A DNA stretch of 64,000 nucleotides from [Clostridium] aerotolerans DSM 5434 (GCF_000687555.1 NZ_JHWJ01000013.1:98495-162494), one strand, 5' to 3'. Numbered from the stretch's first letter, positions 8,731-18,861 are shown. The notes: a model not told the origin generated them from the sequence alone. Made by a program: numbers and translations.

Positions 8731-9801
8731 TCAGCTCCTTTCGTCCGTGGTGCGAAGCAGTGCATTGATGCCGTAATAGAGGGCTTTCTTTTCCATGGGG
8801 CTCATCTCAGGCTTTTGAAGGGCCTGAATATAAAATCCGATCATATCACTGGAATGCTCGGCAAAGAGAGCGGAAAAGTCATATTGGGGTTCGGATTCGT
8901 CTATGATCTCCATGATCTTAAACCGGGTGGAGAGCATATCTAAGTCAAAGGAAATATCAGGATCCCTCATACCACGTATGCGGAAACGGAAGATATTCTC
9001 AGTGCCCCGGTTTTGAATCTCCTGGGTGATCTTCATCGCAAGCTCTGTATTGGTGGTGGCTGTGGTCACATTGACCGCCAGGGAAACATACTGAAGCTTG
9101 GCTATTGGGATGAACTTTAAATAGGAAACCATACGTGTCACTTCGTTGATTTCCCCCATAATCATGCCGTGAGGCCCGGACTCAGTCTTATCAAGAGGCT
9201 CTAGGGAACCGGAAAATGCCATACGGTTCTCAATGAGGATCTCAGGTCTGTGAATGTGGCCCATGGCAATGTAGGAGAAGTCCAGGTTTGACATGGCTCC
9301 CTTATCAAATGGGATGTGGTTGGCATCACCGCCATGGCCTAAAAGCACATGAATTCTGCCGTTGTTTGGTACTTTTAAATGATCCAGACGGTTTTCCGGA
9401 ATCTCAGCCGAGTAATAGCTGAACCCGTAGACCTCTGTATTGATCTCCTTGAAATAAACGCTTTCCAGCTCTTCCCCCATGAAATAAGTTACATTAGGTG
9501 CCCAGGTAAAGCTTAAGATAGCTGAATTTTTGCGGATTCGGTCATGATTTCCTGCGATAATGACCACATGCACGGAGGGGATGGTGGAAAAGAGGTAGTT
9601 GACCTCCTTTAAATCCCTGGCAAGTGGCTGCCGGTGGAATAAGTCTCCGGAAATGAAAAGGCAATCGGCTTCCAGGACCTTTGCCTGATGGACTGCCTTT
9701 GCAAAGGTGTCCTTAATATCCTGGCACCGTTCCTTGCTCCAGGGCTTGTCGCTGTCAGGACTCATGCCCCAGTGAACATCTGCAATATGTATAAATTTCA
9801 T
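8731..9801 (-). CDS. SbcD/YhaO-like metallophosphoesterase, probable DNA nuclease
   Basis: This 356-residue protein has the full calcineurin-type metal-binding set: ADVHW near residue 7, GDLFH, GNHD, GHGGD and GHIHRPE. These match the Mre11/SbcD fold, whose members cut DNA with Mn2+ in complex with an SbcC-type ATPase, here the next gene. A weak site (GAGG) precedes the ATG. The pair is transcribed leftward, with asnS upstream and a hairpin between. Assignment to DNA repair is by family and pairing. Confidence 0.85.
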   Translation of the reverse strand: MKFIHIADVHWGMSPDSDKPWSKERCQDIKDTFAKAVHQAKVLEADCLFISGDLFHRQPLARDLKEVNYLFSTIPSVHVVIIAGNHDRIRKNSAILSFTWAPNVTYFMGEELESVYFKEINTEVYGFSYYSAEIPENRLDHLKVPNNGRIHVLLGHGGDANHIPFDKGAMSNLDFSYIAMGHIHRPEILIENRMAFSGSLEPLDKTESGPHGMIMGEINEVTRMVSYLKFIPIAKLQYVSLAVNVTTATTNTELAMKITQEIQNRGTENIFRFRIRGMRDPDISFDLDMLSTRFKIMEIIDESEPQYDFSALFAEHSSDMIGFYIQALQKPEMSPMEKKALYYGINALLRTTDERS

Positions 9802-9825
9802 TCTCGTTACCTCGCTGGTCCTATG

Positions 9826-9874
9826 TGAAAAGATACCACAAATTCCCTGCCGGACGGGTAGGGAATTTGTGGTA
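9826..9874 (-). terminator. Terminator between asnS and the SbcD-like gene
   Basis: TACCACAAATTCCCT and its exact complement form a 15-bp stem with an 11-base loop just after the asnS stop. On the minus strand it is followed by TCTTTTC. The poor T-tract may let some transcripts read through. Confidence 0.65.
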
Positions 9875-9879
9875 CAGGC

Positions 9880-11271
9880 TTAAAGTTCGCAGTTGTTAAC
9901 GGTTCTTGGGAATGGAACTACGTCACGGATATTGGCCATTCCGGTCAGATACATCACACAGCGCTCAAAGCCTAAACCAAAGCCTGCATGGCGTGTGGAG
10001 CCGTATTTTCTTAAGTCAAGGTAGAAGTCATAATCTTCCTTGTTAAGTTCCAGCTCGTCCATACGAGCCACCAGTTTGTCGTAGTTATCCTCTCTCTGGC
10101 TGCCGCCGATGATCTCGCCGATGCCAGGAACGAGGCAGTCTACGGCTGCCACGGTCTTATTATCCTCATTAAGCTTCATGTAGAATGCCTTGATTTCCTT
10201 TGGATAATCCGTAACAAATACTGGCTTTTTGTAAAGCTGCTCTGTTAAATAGCGCTCATGCTCGGTCTGTAGATCGCAGCCCCAGAACACTTTATAATCG
10301 AACTCATCATTATGCTGGGTAAGGAGTTCTACCGCTTCTGTATAAGTAACACGGGCGAATTCAGAATTTAACACGTGGTTCAACCGGTTTAAAAGGTCCT
10401 TGTCCACGAACTGGTTAAAAAAGTTCATCTCTTCCGGAGCGTGTTCAAGTACATAACGAATCACGTATTTTAACATGGACTCAGCAAGAGCCATGTTGTC
10501 ATTTAAATCTGCAAATGCCATCTCCGGCTCAATCATCCAGAATTCAGCGGCATGGCGGGTGGTGTTGGAATTTTCCGCGCGGAAGGTAGGGCCAAAGGTA
10601 TAGATGTTACGGAATGCCATGGCATAGGTCTCACCATTTAACTGACCGCTTACGGTTAAGTTGGTAGGCTTACCAAAGAAATCCTGAGTGAAATCAATGG
10701 TCCCTTCCTCTGTCTTAGGAATGTTATTTAAATCCATAGTGGTAACCTGGAACATCTCGCCCGCGCCTTCGCAGTCACTTCCTGTAATCAGGGGAGTATG
10801 AACGTAAACGAAATCTCTCTCCTGGAAAAACTGGTGAATGGCATAAGCAATTAAGGAACGAACCCGGAATACGGCCTGGAAGGTGTTGGTCCTTGGACGT
10901 AAATGGGAGATGGTTCTTAAATACTCAAAGCTGTGGCGTTTCTTCTGAAGAGGATAATCCGGGGAAGAGGTGCCTTCTACGGTAACCTCTGTAGCCTGTA
11001 TCTCAAAGGGCTGCTTGGCATCGGGGGTAGGAACTAATGTTCCGGTTACGATAACGGCAGCGCCGACGTTTAACTTGCTGATTTCTGAAAAATTCTCCAT
11101 GGTATCGTGATAAACCACCTGAAGGGTTTCAAAATAAGATCCGTCGTTTAATACGATGAATCCAAAGGATTTGGAATCCCGCAGACTTCTTACCCAGCCT
11201 CCGACCGTAACCTGGGAATTAAGAAATGTTTCCTGCTTTTTATATATCTCTCTTACCGTGATTAAATCCAT
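9880..11271 (-). CDS. asnS: Asparagine--tRNA ligase
   Basis: It charges tRNA-Asn with asparagine in the cytoplasm. The 463-residue protein has an N-terminal OB-fold anticodon-binding domain ([20 protein letters not shown]) and a class II catalytic core, with motif 2 [15 protein letters not shown] and motif 3 [15 protein letters not shown], and the PFPRT ending typical of AsnRS. An AAAAGGAGA ribosome site precedes the ATG. A consensus promoter lies 40-65 bases upstream, and no T-box leader is visible. Confidence 0.96.
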   Translation of the reverse strand: MDLITVREIYKKQETFLNSQVTVGGWVRSLRDSKSFGFIVLNDGSYFETLQVVYHDTMENFSEISKLNVGAAVIVTGTLVPTPDAKQPFEIQATEVTVEGTSSPDYPLQKKRHSFEYLRTISHLRPRTNTFQAVFRVRSLIAYAIHQFFQERDFVYVHTPLITGSDCEGAGEMFQVTTMDLNNIPKTEEGTIDFTQDFFGKPTNLTVSGQLNGETYAMAFRNIYTFGPTFRAENSNTTRHAAEFWMIEPEMAFADLNDNMALAESMLKYVIRYVLEHAPEEMNFFNQFVDKDLLNRLNHVLNSEFARVTYTEAVELLTQHNDEFDYKVFWGCDLQTEHERYLTEQLYKKPVFVTDYPKEIKAFYMKLNEDNKTVAAVDCLVPGIGEIIGGSQREDNYDKLVARMDELELNKEDYDFYLDLRKYGSTRHAGFGLGFERCVMYLTGMANIRDVVPFPRTVNNCEL

Positions 11272-11309
11272 AATAGATTCTCCTTTTACATGTTCGCATA
11301 CTTATTAAG

Positions 11310-11338
11310 ATTATACTGTATTTTAAGATTCTATTCAA
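11310..11338 (-). promoter_or_regulatory. Sigma-A promoter of asnS
   Basis: On the minus strand, TTGAAT (11338-11333) and TATAAT (11315-11310) have a 17-base spacer. Confidence 0.75.
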
Positions 11339-11470
11339 GGGGGGCGTGGGGTAAAAACAACAGATACGCCTAAAAACGTAAAAAATTTGTAAAAAGCACG
11401 AAAAATGTCGGAAAATGCACAAAAAACTATAAGATAAAATGAAATATTTGTTCACTATTAAAGCGAAGTA

Positions 11471-11479
11471 TGGTATAAT
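11471..11479 (+). promoter_or_regulatory. Extended -10 promoter of glgC
   Basis: TGGTATAAT gives an extended -10 element about 34 bases before the GTG start. The -35 region is weak (TTCACT at 17 bases). Confidence 0.55.
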
Positions 11480-11512
11480 GTAGTCACAATAATTACAGCA
11501 AGAGGTGATAAC

Positions 11513-12787
11513 GTGATTAAAAAAGAGATGATAGCCATGCTTTTGGCAGGCGGACAAGGCAGCCGCTTAGGTGTGCTTACGCAAAAAGTGGCCAAACCAG
11601 CAGTGTCCTTTGGCGGTAAATACCGAATCATTGATTTCCCGCTTAGCAACTGCATCAATTCAGGAGTTGATACGGTAGGAGTTCTTACCCAGTATCAGCC
11701 ATTGCGCCTGAATACTCATATCGGCATCGGCATTCCCTGGGATCTCGACAGGAATGTGGGCGGAGTCACTATTTTACCTCCTTATGAACGGAGCAAGGGA
11801 AGTGACTGGTATACCGGTACAGCAAATGCCATATATCAGAACCTGGAATATATGGAGACCTACAATCCCGATTACGTCCTCATTTTATCTGGAGACCACA
11901 TCTATAAGATGGATTATGAGGTCATGCTGGAATATCACAAAGCGAATAATGCAGATATCACCATTGCTGCGATGCCGGTGCCTATTGAAGAGGCAAGCCG
12001 GTTTGGGATACTGATTACAGATGAAAGTAACCGGATTACGGAATTTGAGGAAAAGCCTGCGAGTCCAAGAAGTAATCTGGCTTCCATGGGAATATACATA
12101 TTTAGCTGGAAAGCATTAAAGGAAGCACTGATTCGTATGTCTGACGTACCTGGGTGTGATTTTGGAAAACATATCATACCCCATTGTTTTGAAGAGGGAA
12201 AGCGGGTCTTTGCCTACGAATACAACGGATATTGGAAGGATGTAGGTACCTTGGGCTCTTATTGGGAGGCCAATATGGAGTTGATTGATATCATTCCTGA
12301 ATTTAATCTTTATGAAGAGTACTGGAAGATTTATACAAAAAGCGACATTATTCCGCCTCAGTACGTCTCCGAGGAAGCTGTTATAGACAGAAGCATTGTG
12401 GGAGAAGGAACCGAAATTTACGGAGAGGTAAGAAATTCCGTCATCGGTGCCGGCGTCATCATTAAAAAGGGCGCGGTCATAAAGGATTCTATCATTATGA
12501 GAGAGTGCGTGATCGGGGAAGACGCTAAGATCACAAAGGCTATTATTGCTGAGAATGTGACAGTGGGAACCGGTGTAAAAATTGGTACCGGAGACTATGA
12601 AAAGAGCAAGTATGATCCAAAGGTCTATCAGTTCGATCTGGTAACGATAGGAGAGAATTCTATCATCCCGGATCAGGTGACCATAGGCAAGAATACAGCA
12701 ATCGTGGGTATCACCGTCCCTGAAGATTATAAAGACGGAGAACTGGCCAGCGGAGATTATATCATAAAGGCAGGTGGCATGCGATGA
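11513..12787 (+). CDS. glgC: Glucose-1-phosphate adenylyltransferase, catalytic subunit
   Basis: It makes ADP-glucose for glycogen synthesis. The N-terminal nucleotidyltransferase domain opens with [13 protein letters not shown] and contains [11 protein letters not shown] and the sugar-phosphate segment FEEKPASP. The C-terminal third is a left-handed beta-helix of hexapeptide repeats ([20 protein letters not shown]). The start is GTG at 11513 behind AGAGGTGAT. Its end overlaps glgD by 4 bases (ATGA), indicating translational coupling and a heteromeric GlgC-GlgD enzyme as known in Bacillota. The length of 424 residues is within the family range. Confidence 0.95.
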   Translation: MIKKEMIAMLLAGGQGSRLGVLTQKVAKPAVSFGGKYRIIDFPLSNCINSGVDTVGVLTQYQPLRLNTHIGIGIPWDLDRNVGGVTILPPYERSKGSDWYTGTANAIYQNLEYMETYNPDYVLILSGDHIYKMDYEVMLEYHKANNADITIAAMPVPIEEASRFGILITDESNRITEFEEKPASPRSNLASMGIYIFSWKALKEALIRMSDVPGCDFGKHIIPHCFEEGKRVFAYEYNGYWKDVGTLGSYWEANMELIDIIPEFNLYEEYWKIYTKSDIIPPQYVSEEAVIDRSIVGEGTEIYGEVRNSVIGAGVIIKKGAVIKDSIIMRECVIGEDAKITKAIIAENVTVGTGVKIGTGDYEKSKYDPKVYQFDLVTIGENSIIPDQVTIGKNTAIVGITVPEDYKDGELASGDYIIKAGGMR

Positions 12788-13905
12788 GAGCAATCGGAAT
12801 TGTATTAGCAGGCGGGAACAGTAAACGGATGCGGGAACTGTCCAACAGAAGGGCCATTGCAGCCATGCCTATTGCAGGGAATTACAGGAGCATTGATTTT
12901 GCTCTCAGCAATATGACCAATTCCCACATTCAGAATGTAGCAGTATTAACTCAGTATAATTCCAGATCCCTGCATCTTCATTTGAGTTCATCCAAATGGT
13001 GGGATTTCGGAAGAAAGCAGGGCGGATTATTCGTATTTACTCCAACCATTACCGCAGATAGCAGTGACTGGTACAGGGGTACTGCGGATGCGCTGTTTCA
13101 AAACCTTACATTTTTAAAGAACAGTCATGAACCTTACGTAGTCATAGCCGCAGGAGACGGCATCTACAAACTGGATTACGGCAAGGTACTTGAATATCAT
13201 ATAGAGAAGAAATCAGATATTACCGTAGTATGCACAGAGCTGCCTGCGGGAGAAGATATCACACGTTTCGGCCTGGTAAAGACCAATCAGGATGGCAGGA
13301 TTACAGATTTTGAAGAGAAGCCTATGGTGGCTTCCTCTAATACGGTTTCCTGCGGCATTTATGTCATCCGCAGGCGTCAGCTTATTGAACTGATTGAGCA
13401 GTGCGCCATGGAGGACCGCTATGATTTTGTGAGTGACATTCTGGTACGATATCGGAATTTGAAAAGAATATATGCTTATAAGATGAACGATTACTGGAGA
13501 AATATCGCATCCGTGGAATCCTACTACAAGACCAATATGGATTTCTTAAAACCGGAAGTAAGAAATTATTTCTTCCGTCAGTATCCGGATGTTTACTCAA
13601 AGATCGATGATCTGCCGCCTGCAAAATACAACCCAGGTGCATCTGTAAAAAACAGCCTGGTGTCCAGCGGTAGCATTGTCAACGGCGTTGTCGAGAATTC
13701 AGTCCTTTATAAAAAGGCCTATGTCGGCAACAACTGCGTCATTAAAAACTCCATTATTTTAAATGACGTCTATATAGGCGACAATACGGTGATTGAAAAC
13801 TGTATCGTAGAAAGCCGGGATACCATCCGTGCCAATACCACCTATATAGGAACAACGGACAATGTAAAGATTGTCTTGGAGAAAAACGAACGATACACAT
13901 TATAG
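12784..13905 (+). CDS. glgD: Glucose-1-phosphate adenylyltransferase subunit GlgD
   Basis: This 373-residue paralogue of GlgC is coupled to it through an ATGA overlap. It keeps the nucleotidyltransferase fold ([30 protein letters not shown]) and a C-terminal beta-helix. The N-terminal loop differs from the catalytic GGxGxRL form: GGNSKRM replaces it. This is the expected change in GlgD, which in Bacillota modulates GlgC rather than acting alone. Branching enzyme is encoded 3 kb away on the other strand. Confidence 0.94.
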   Translation: MRAIGIVLAGGNSKRMRELSNRRAIAAMPIAGNYRSIDFALSNMTNSHIQNVAVLTQYNSRSLHLHLSSSKWWDFGRKQGGLFVFTPTITADSSDWYRGTADALFQNLTFLKNSHEPYVVIAAGDGIYKLDYGKVLEYHIEKKSDITVVCTELPAGEDITRFGLVKTNQDGRITDFEEKPMVASSNTVSCGIYVIRRRQLIELIEQCAMEDRYDFVSDILVRYRNLKRIYAYKMNDYWRNIASVESYYKTNMDFLKPEVRNYFFRQYPDVYSKIDDLPPAKYNPGASVKNSLVSSGSIVNGVVENSVLYKKAYVGNNCVIKNSIILNDVYIGDNTVIENCIVESRDTIRANTTYIGTTDNVKIVLEKNERYTL

Positions 13906-13930
13906 TAAATGTGACGGGAAGGGGAAGAAC

Positions 13931-14212
13931 ATGCAGATTACAGATGTAAGAGTACGACGTATTGAAAAAGAGGGAAAGATGAAGGCCATAGTATCAATCA
14001 CATTGGATAACGAATTTGTTATTCATGACATCAAAGTTATTGAAGGAGAAAAAGGACTATTTATAGCAATGCCCAGCCGTAAGGCGGCAGATGGTGAATA
14101 TCGGGATATCGCTCATCCGATTAATTCCGGCACCAGAGACACCATTCAAAAGGTGATTTTGGATAAATATGAGACCACTGCTATGGATGTACCTGAGGCA
14201 GTATTTGCTTAA
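13931..14212 (+). CDS. spoVG: Septation/sporulation regulator SpoVG
   Basis: This 93-residue protein matches the SpoVG family from end to end ([11 protein letters not shown], then [11 protein letters not shown], then [24 protein letters not shown]). SpoVG is a small RNA/DNA-binding regulator of sporulation, septation and virulence. The start ATG at 13931 follows GGGAAGGGGAAG. It lies 25 bases after glgD and ends in a terminator, so it may be co-transcribed with the glycogen genes. Confidence 0.96.
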   Translation: MQITDVRVRRIEKEGKMKAIVSITLDNEFVIHDIKVIEGEKGLFIAMPSRKAADGEYRDIAHPINSGTRDTIQKVILDKYETTAMDVPEAVFA

Positions 14213-14227
14213 TCAAATAAAAGGATC

Positions 14228-14263
14228 CGCAGGCAGGCTTTTCGTACTGTCTGCGTTTTTTTT
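14228..14263 (+). terminator. Terminator after spoVG
   Basis: A nine-pair stem (CGCAGGCAG / CTGTCTGCG, one wobble) is followed by eight T. Confidence 0.88.
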
Positions 14264-14283
14264 GCCCGGAAATCAAACGATTA

Positions 14284-14312
14284 TTTACACTTTAGTGTTT
14301 TAAGGTTATAAT
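14284..14312 (+). promoter_or_regulatory. Sigma-A promoter of ddh
   Basis: TTTACA (14284-14289) and TATAAT (14307-14312) are 17 bases apart. Confidence 0.75.
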
Positions 14313-14345
14313 AGGAATCAAATTTTTAGAAAGGCTGTGGAACGT

Positions 14346-15332
14346 ATGACAATAAAAATAGGAATCGTAGGATATGGAAATCTTGGTAAGGGAGTGGAAT
14401 GTGCCATTAAGCATAATCCTGATATGGAGCTAAAAGCTGTATTTACCAGAAGAGCACCGGAATCATTAAAGCTTCTGACCGAAGGTGTTAAGGTATTTTC
14501 TTATGATGAGATCATGTCAAAAAAGGATTCCATCGATGTTTTAATTTTATGCGGCGGAAGTGCAACCGATCTTCCGGTGCAGACTCCAGAGCTTGCAAAG
14601 TATTTTAATGTGGTTGACAGCTTTGACACACACGCCAAGATTCCGGACCACTTTAAGGCAGTGGATGAAGCTGCTTTAGAGGGTGGTAAGGTAGGAATTA
14701 TCTCTGTTGGCTGGGATCCGGGTATGTTTTCCCTGAACCGTTTGTATGCAGGAGCCGTACTTCCGGGAGGACATGATTATACGTTCTGGGGAAGAGGCGT
14801 GAGCCAGGGCCATTCCGATGCCATTCGCAGAATCGATGGTGTAAAGGATGCCAGACAGTATACCATTCCAGTGGAGGAAGCGTTACAAAATGTTCGGGAA
14901 GGGAAAAATCCGGAGCTGACGGTAAGAGAAAAGCATACAAGAGAATGCTTTGTAGTGGCAGAGGACGGAGCTGATTTAGACCGGATCCGGGAAGAAATCG
15001 TGACCATGCCAAACTATTTTTCTGACTACGACACCACCGTTCATTTTATCAGCGAAGAAGAGCTTTTAAAGGATCATAAGGGAATTCCTCATGGCGGATT
15101 TGTAATCAGAACCGGAACCACTGGCTGGGAAGATGAGAACAGCCATGTCATTGAATATAGCTTAAAGCTGGATTCCAACCCAGAATTTACTTCTTCTGTA
15201 CTGGCCACCTATGCACGTGCCGCTTACCACTTAAACCAGGAAGGACAGAAGGGCTGCAAAACAGTATTTGATATTGCACCTGCGTATTTAAGTTCTTTCA
15301 GCGGGGAAGAATTAAGAAAACACCTGTTATAA
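14346..15332 (+). CDS. ddh: meso-Diaminopimelate D-dehydrogenase
   Basis: It catalyses NADPH-dependent conversion of tetrahydrodipicolinate to meso-DAP, a one-step route to lysine and the peptidoglycan cross-link residue. The N-terminal Rossmann motif is GIVGYGNLGKG (residues ~6-16). The DAP-DH hallmarks SFDTHAKIPDHF, SVGWDPGMFSLNR and FWGRGVSQGHSDAIRRI follow. Length is 328 residues, matching the family. The ATG at 14346 fits the AAAGG site better than the in-frame GTG at 14337. It has its own promoter and is followed 22 bases later by a small DUF3783-like gene. Confidence 0.95.
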   Translation: MTIKIGIVGYGNLGKGVECAIKHNPDMELKAVFTRRAPESLKLLTEGVKVFSYDEIMSKKDSIDVLILCGGSATDLPVQTPELAKYFNVVDSFDTHAKIPDHFKAVDEAALEGGKVGIISVGWDPGMFSLNRLYAGAVLPGGHDYTFWGRGVSQGHSDAIRRIDGVKDARQYTIPVEEALQNVREGKNPELTVREKHTRECFVVAEDGADLDRIREEIVTMPNYFSDYDTTVHFISEEELLKDHKGIPHGGFVIRTGTTGWEDENSHVIEYSLKLDSNPEFTSSVLATYARAAYHLNQEGQKGCKTVFDIAPAYLSSFSGEELRKHLL

Positions 15333-15354
15333 GAAAGCAGCAGGAGGGATAATT

Positions 15355-15765
15355 ATGGCAGTGTCAAAGGAAATGGTCCTGTACTATCAGCCGGAACAGG
15401 AAAAGCAGGGTGGAAATGATACGAAAGCAGCGAAGCTGAAAGGAGTGCTCATACGCATGGGCATTCGAATCCGCAATATTTCCAGTGAGCAGATGAACCA
15501 GACGGTAGGGTATCTTGCTGGAATCGAAGGGTTTGAAGAGACTGCTTTTGATGCGTGTCCTCCGGTAAATGATGAGATTTTAGTAATGAAAAACTTCTCA
15601 AACCGCAGGGTGGACGAGTTCTTGATGAATTTAAGACGGGCAGGCGTACCTAAAATCCAGCTAAAAGCGGTGATTACAGATACCAATTGCAAATGGAGAT
15701 TTTACGATCTGTATGAGGAACTGAAGCAGGAAAACGAAGCAATGTCTAAGGATCCTCAATCATAA
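15355..15765 (+). CDS. DUF3783-like small protein
   Basis: This 136-residue soluble protein begins KEMVLYYQPEQEK and contains NDEILVMKNFSNRRVDEFLMN, with a repeated valine/isoleucine pattern and the VPKIQLKAVITDTN segment. I recognise the pattern as DUF3783, common in Lachnospiraceae and without known function. It follows ddh by 22 bases with a good ribosome site (GCAGGAGGG) and precedes a bidirectional terminator, so it is probably in one operon with ddh. Confidence 0.75.
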   Translation: MAVSKEMVLYYQPEQEKQGGNDTKAAKLKGVLIRMGIRIRNISSEQMNQTVGYLAGIEGFEETAFDACPPVNDEILVMKNFSNRRVDEFLMNLRRAGVPKIQLKAVITDTNCKWRFYDLYEELKQENEAMSKDPQS

Positions 15766-15772
15766 TAAAAGG

Positions 15773-15807
15773 CCGGACCATCCTTTCATAGGATGGCCCG
15801 GTTTTTT
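15773..15807 (+). terminator. Bidirectional terminator between DUF3783 gene and the APH-family gene
   Basis: CCGGACCATCCT / AGGATGGCCCGG forms a stem with a five-base loop, followed by six T. On the other strand it is followed by CCTTTTATT. Confidence 0.88.
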
Positions 15808-15818
15808 GATTCTTTATT

Positions 15819-16568
15819 TTATTGATATTCAAATACGTTGGCCCACCGTTGCAAAAGCTCTGCTTCTTCCGGACGTTTCTTTGAAAGCTGGGCGGTTGCT
15901 ACAATTGGGAGCCAGGACTGGACGTACTTTTTAGCAGTTCCTGTTTTTCTGCAAAAGGCATCTATGTACATATCAGCTCTTTTCTGATCCTGGAGACAGA
16001 AGAGGAGATAAGTCCTTGCCACATCTGCACTGGCGTTTCCTTGGGTGGCGTGTACCCAGTCCAGTACATACATGGTCCGGTCGTCTTTCACGATGATATT
16101 GCTTGGATTGAAATCACCGTGGCACAGCTTGGTATGCTTTGGCATTCCATCAAGCCGTGTATGCATATCATATCGGATAGAATCAGTCAGTTCATCAATA
16201 TCTCCGATCTGTCTTGCCATCTTATCCTTTAATTTATTGAGAAGAGGACACTGCTTTGACATGATATTCAGGTGGAGATCCACCATCAGATCCATATATT
16301 CCGGCAGCTTTTCCGGATTCTCATCCATGAGCTGCTTTAATGTCTTCCCTTCAATAAATTCATACGTAATGGACCACTTGCCTTCAAAAACACTGACTTC
16401 CAGCACTTTAGGAACATGGATTCCACCGGTTTCCTCAACTCTGGCGGTAATCAATGCTTCACTTAGTACCTCTGCCTTAGGGAAATCTGCATTAAAGACC
16501 TTGATCGCCTTATCCCCATCCCGGTAGACCTTCTTTGTTGCGGTCGTAGCAATTAGTTCTGCTCCCAT
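15819..16568 (-). CDS. Aminoglycoside/choline-kinase family phosphotransferase
   Basis: The protein is 249 residues, starting at the ATG at 16568 behind GGAAGGAGAGG. It carries the small-molecule kinase fold: a nucleotide-binding lobe with KVYRDGDKAIKVF, the catalytic Brenner motif CHGDFNPSNI, and the metal-binding DWVHATQG (DW in place of DFG). Members phosphorylate aminoglycosides, choline, thiamine or sugars. Nothing here fixes the substrate, and a resistance role should not be assumed. It stands alone between two terminators/promoters. Confidence 0.82.
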   Translation of the reverse strand: MGAELIATTATKKVYRDGDKAIKVFNADFPKAEVLSEALITARVEETGGIHVPKVLEVSVFEGKWSITYEFIEGKTLKQLMDENPEKLPEYMDLMVDLHLNIMSKQCPLLNKLKDKMARQIGDIDELTDSIRYDMHTRLDGMPKHTKLCHGDFNPSNIIVKDDRTMYVLDWVHATQGNASADVARTYLLFCLQDQKRADMYIDAFCRKTGTAKKYVQSWLPIVATAQLSKKRPEEAELLQRWANVFEYQ

Positions 16569-16691
16569 AAAATACCTCTCCTTCCATCTTTGCAACCCCA
16601 AATATGTCGGAACTATATAGTATTATTTTACTACAATATAGATAAAAAGTATAGAAAAAAACAGTGGTATATTATATAAAATATCTAAAAT

Positions 16692-18608
16692 TTATCCTTT
16701 GAAACGGTAAACAGCCACGCCGTAAGGCATCAGCGGACAGGCGATGGAATATTTTCTTCCATCCCACTCCTTTTCCTCGGAAAGAACGGCAGGTGCTTTT
16801 TCTCCCGGCTGGTAAAGACCGTGGCTTTCATTAAGGACCAGGCGATAGCTTCCCTTTCTTGGAACGCCTGCCCGGTAGTCCTTTCGCTCTACAGGTGTAA
16901 AGTTAAGAACAAACAAAAGGCTGTCTTTCTTGTCTTTACTATAGCGGACAAAGCTAAAGATACTCTGCTCGCTGTCATTGGCATTGATCCAGGAGAAGCC
17001 GTCCCAGTCATAATCCCTTTCATACAGTGCAGGATATTCCTTATACAGATGCAGAAGATCCCTGACATAGTCCTTTAAGTCTTTTCCAAGAGGCTCATCT
17101 GCCAGATACCAGTCCAAAGCTGCCTTTTCGTCCCATTCATGGAACTGTCCGAAATCCTGTCCCATAAACAAAAGCTTCTTGCCTGGATGGCCAAGCATAA
17201 AGGTATAGCCTACCTTTAAGTTGGAAAATTTATCCTCTAGAAGTCCTGGCATTTTCTCGATCATAGAGCATTTTAAATGCACCACTTCATCATGGGATAA
17301 TACAAGTATATATTTTTCACTGGTAAAATATGTAAGACCAAAGGTCATCTTATGGTGATTGTATTTTCTGAAATAAGGGTCCAGCTTCATGTATTCTAAA
17401 AAATCATGCATCCAGCCCATATTCCATTTGAAGGTAAAGCCAAGGCCGTCGTTTTTGGGGTCATCTGTGACCTTAGGCCAGGCGGTGGATTCCTCCGCGA
17501 TCACCATGGCGCCGTTGCCTCTGTCTTTGATAATGCTGTTTAAATGCTTGAAAAATTCAATGGCTTCCAGATTTTCATTGCCGCCGTGTTTATTGGGGAC
17601 CCATTCTCCGTCAGACCGGCCATAGTCAAGATAGAGCATAGAAGCCACCGCATCCACCCGAAGTCCGTCAACATGGAATTTTTCCACCCAGTAAAGGGCA
17701 TTGGCAATGAGGAAATTATCCACCTCATACTTGCTGTAATCAAAGACCTTTGTTCCCCAATCCGGATGCTCTCCCTTTCTAGGGTCAGAATATTCGTAGC
17801 ATGGCTTTCCGTCAAACTCGGAAAGTCCGTGGGCATCCTTTGGAAAATGAGCCGGAACCCAGTCTAAGATCACGCCGATTCCTTTTTGATGCATGTAATC
17901 AACGAAGTACATGAATTCCTTTGCCGTGCCATACCGTGAGGTGGGAGCAAAATACCCGGTCACCTGATAACCCCAGGAGCCGTCATAAGGATGTTCTGCA
18001 ATTCCAAGAAGCTCCACATGAGTATAGCCCATCTGTTCCACGTAGTCTGAAAGCTCGTGGGCAGCCTCCACATATGTATAATAGCCATCCTTTTCATCCC
18101 GGTTCTTCTTACGCCAAGAGCCTAGGTGAACCTCATAGATGCTGACCGGACCATCCATGGGATCGGCCTTCTTTCGTTTCGCCATCCACGAGGTATCGTT
18201 CCACTCATAGCCGGATAAATCGGCAGTCACAGAAGCTGTCTGAGGACGGTACTCTGCCTCAAAGGCATAAGGGTCTGCTTTAAAAAGAAGCTTGCCGCTT
18301 TCCGTGGTAATTGCATACTTATAAAGCGCCCCTGTAGAAAGCCCCGGAACAAAGGCCTCCCAGATACCTGAGTCAGCCAGACAGGTCATTGGATTTTCAT
18401 CCGGATTCCAGCCGTTGAAATCACCAACCACTCCGATTTGCTTTGCGTGGGGCGCCCATACTGCAAAATGCATCCCTTCCTCTTTGTTGTAAGTCCTTGG
18501 GTGAGCACCCAGCTTCTCGTAGATTTCATAATGTTTCCCGTTGTTGAAGAGATAGCGGTCTACCTCCGTTATAAAACCTGTCCCGATTTCCTTTTTTTCT
18601 TCAGCCAT
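16692..18608 (-). CDS. glgB: 1,4-alpha-glucan branching enzyme
   Basis: It introduces alpha-1,6 branches into glycogen. The 638-residue protein has an N-terminal CBM48 domain (HFAVWAPHAKQIGVVGDFNGW, trimmed here) and a GH13 barrel with DWVPAHFP, the nucleophile motif GLRVDAVASMLY, the acid/base AEESTAWP and the transition-state Asp in VLSHDEVVH. The C-terminal beta domain ends MPYGVAVYRFKG. GGAGGAG precedes the ATG. It lies 34 bases downstream of a small DUF2508 gene and is separate from glgC-glgD, so the glycogen genes are split across units here. Confidence 0.96.
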   Translation of the reverse strand: MAEEKKEIGTGFITEVDRYLFNNGKHYEIYEKLGAHPRTYNKEEGMHFAVWAPHAKQIGVVGDFNGWNPDENPMTCLADSGIWEAFVPGLSTGALYKYAITTESGKLLFKADPYAFEAEYRPQTASVTADLSGYEWNDTSWMAKRKKADPMDGPVSIYEVHLGSWRKKNRDEKDGYYTYVEAAHELSDYVEQMGYTHVELLGIAEHPYDGSWGYQVTGYFAPTSRYGTAKEFMYFVDYMHQKGIGVILDWVPAHFPKDAHGLSEFDGKPCYEYSDPRKGEHPDWGTKVFDYSKYEVDNFLIANALYWVEKFHVDGLRVDAVASMLYLDYGRSDGEWVPNKHGGNENLEAIEFFKHLNSIIKDRGNGAMVIAEESTAWPKVTDDPKNDGLGFTFKWNMGWMHDFLEYMKLDPYFRKYNHHKMTFGLTYFTSEKYILVLSHDEVVHLKCSMIEKMPGLLEDKFSNLKVGYTFMLGHPGKKLLFMGQDFGQFHEWDEKAALDWYLADEPLGKDLKDYVRDLLHLYKEYPALYERDYDWDGFSWINANDSEQSIFSFVRYSKDKKDSLLFVLNFTPVERKDYRAGVPRKGSYRLVLNESHGLYQPGEKAPAVLSEEKEWDGRKYSIACPLMPYGVAVYRFKG

Positions 18609-18642
18609 TTGCTCACTCCTCCGTGATCTTTAAAATAGCACA

Positions 18643-18861
18643 CTAAACCTCCCAGCTTTTAAAACGGCGCAGGAGAAACTGATAACGCAGCTGTGCTGCA
18701 TTCAGCTCATAGATATAGCAATCAATAAGGGTCGGATCCACTACGTGCTCAAAGTGGTTCCTGGCAGCTTCAATTGCTGTTTTGGAACATTCGATTTCGT
18801 ATCTTAATCTACGTTCCTCTTCTGATTCAGTCAGGCGTTTTTTTAAAGTCGCATGCTTCAT
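18643..18861 (-). CDS. YaaL-like DUF2508 protein
   Basis: This 72-residue protein consists of two charged helices with the family pattern AARNHFEHVVDPTLIDCYIY and RYQFLLRRFKSW. In Bacillus, YaaL lies next to recR and bofA; here recR is 40 kb away and this gene precedes glgB instead. A GGAGATGG site precedes the ATG. Function is unknown in the family. Confidence 0.72.
   Translation of the reverse strand: MKHATLKKRLTESEEERRLRYEIECSKTAIEAARNHFEHVVDPTLIDCYIYELNAAQLRYQFLLRRFKSWEV

Noticed and set aside
12116..12793. 225-codon minus-strand frame opposite glgC
   Set aside because: It is antisense to the conserved glgC C-terminal domain and carries no recognisable protein motif.
15819..16568. Antibiotic resistance interpretation of the APH-family kinase
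   Set aside because: The fold covers many small-molecule kinases and nothing in the sequence or neighbours indicates an aminoglycoside substrate.
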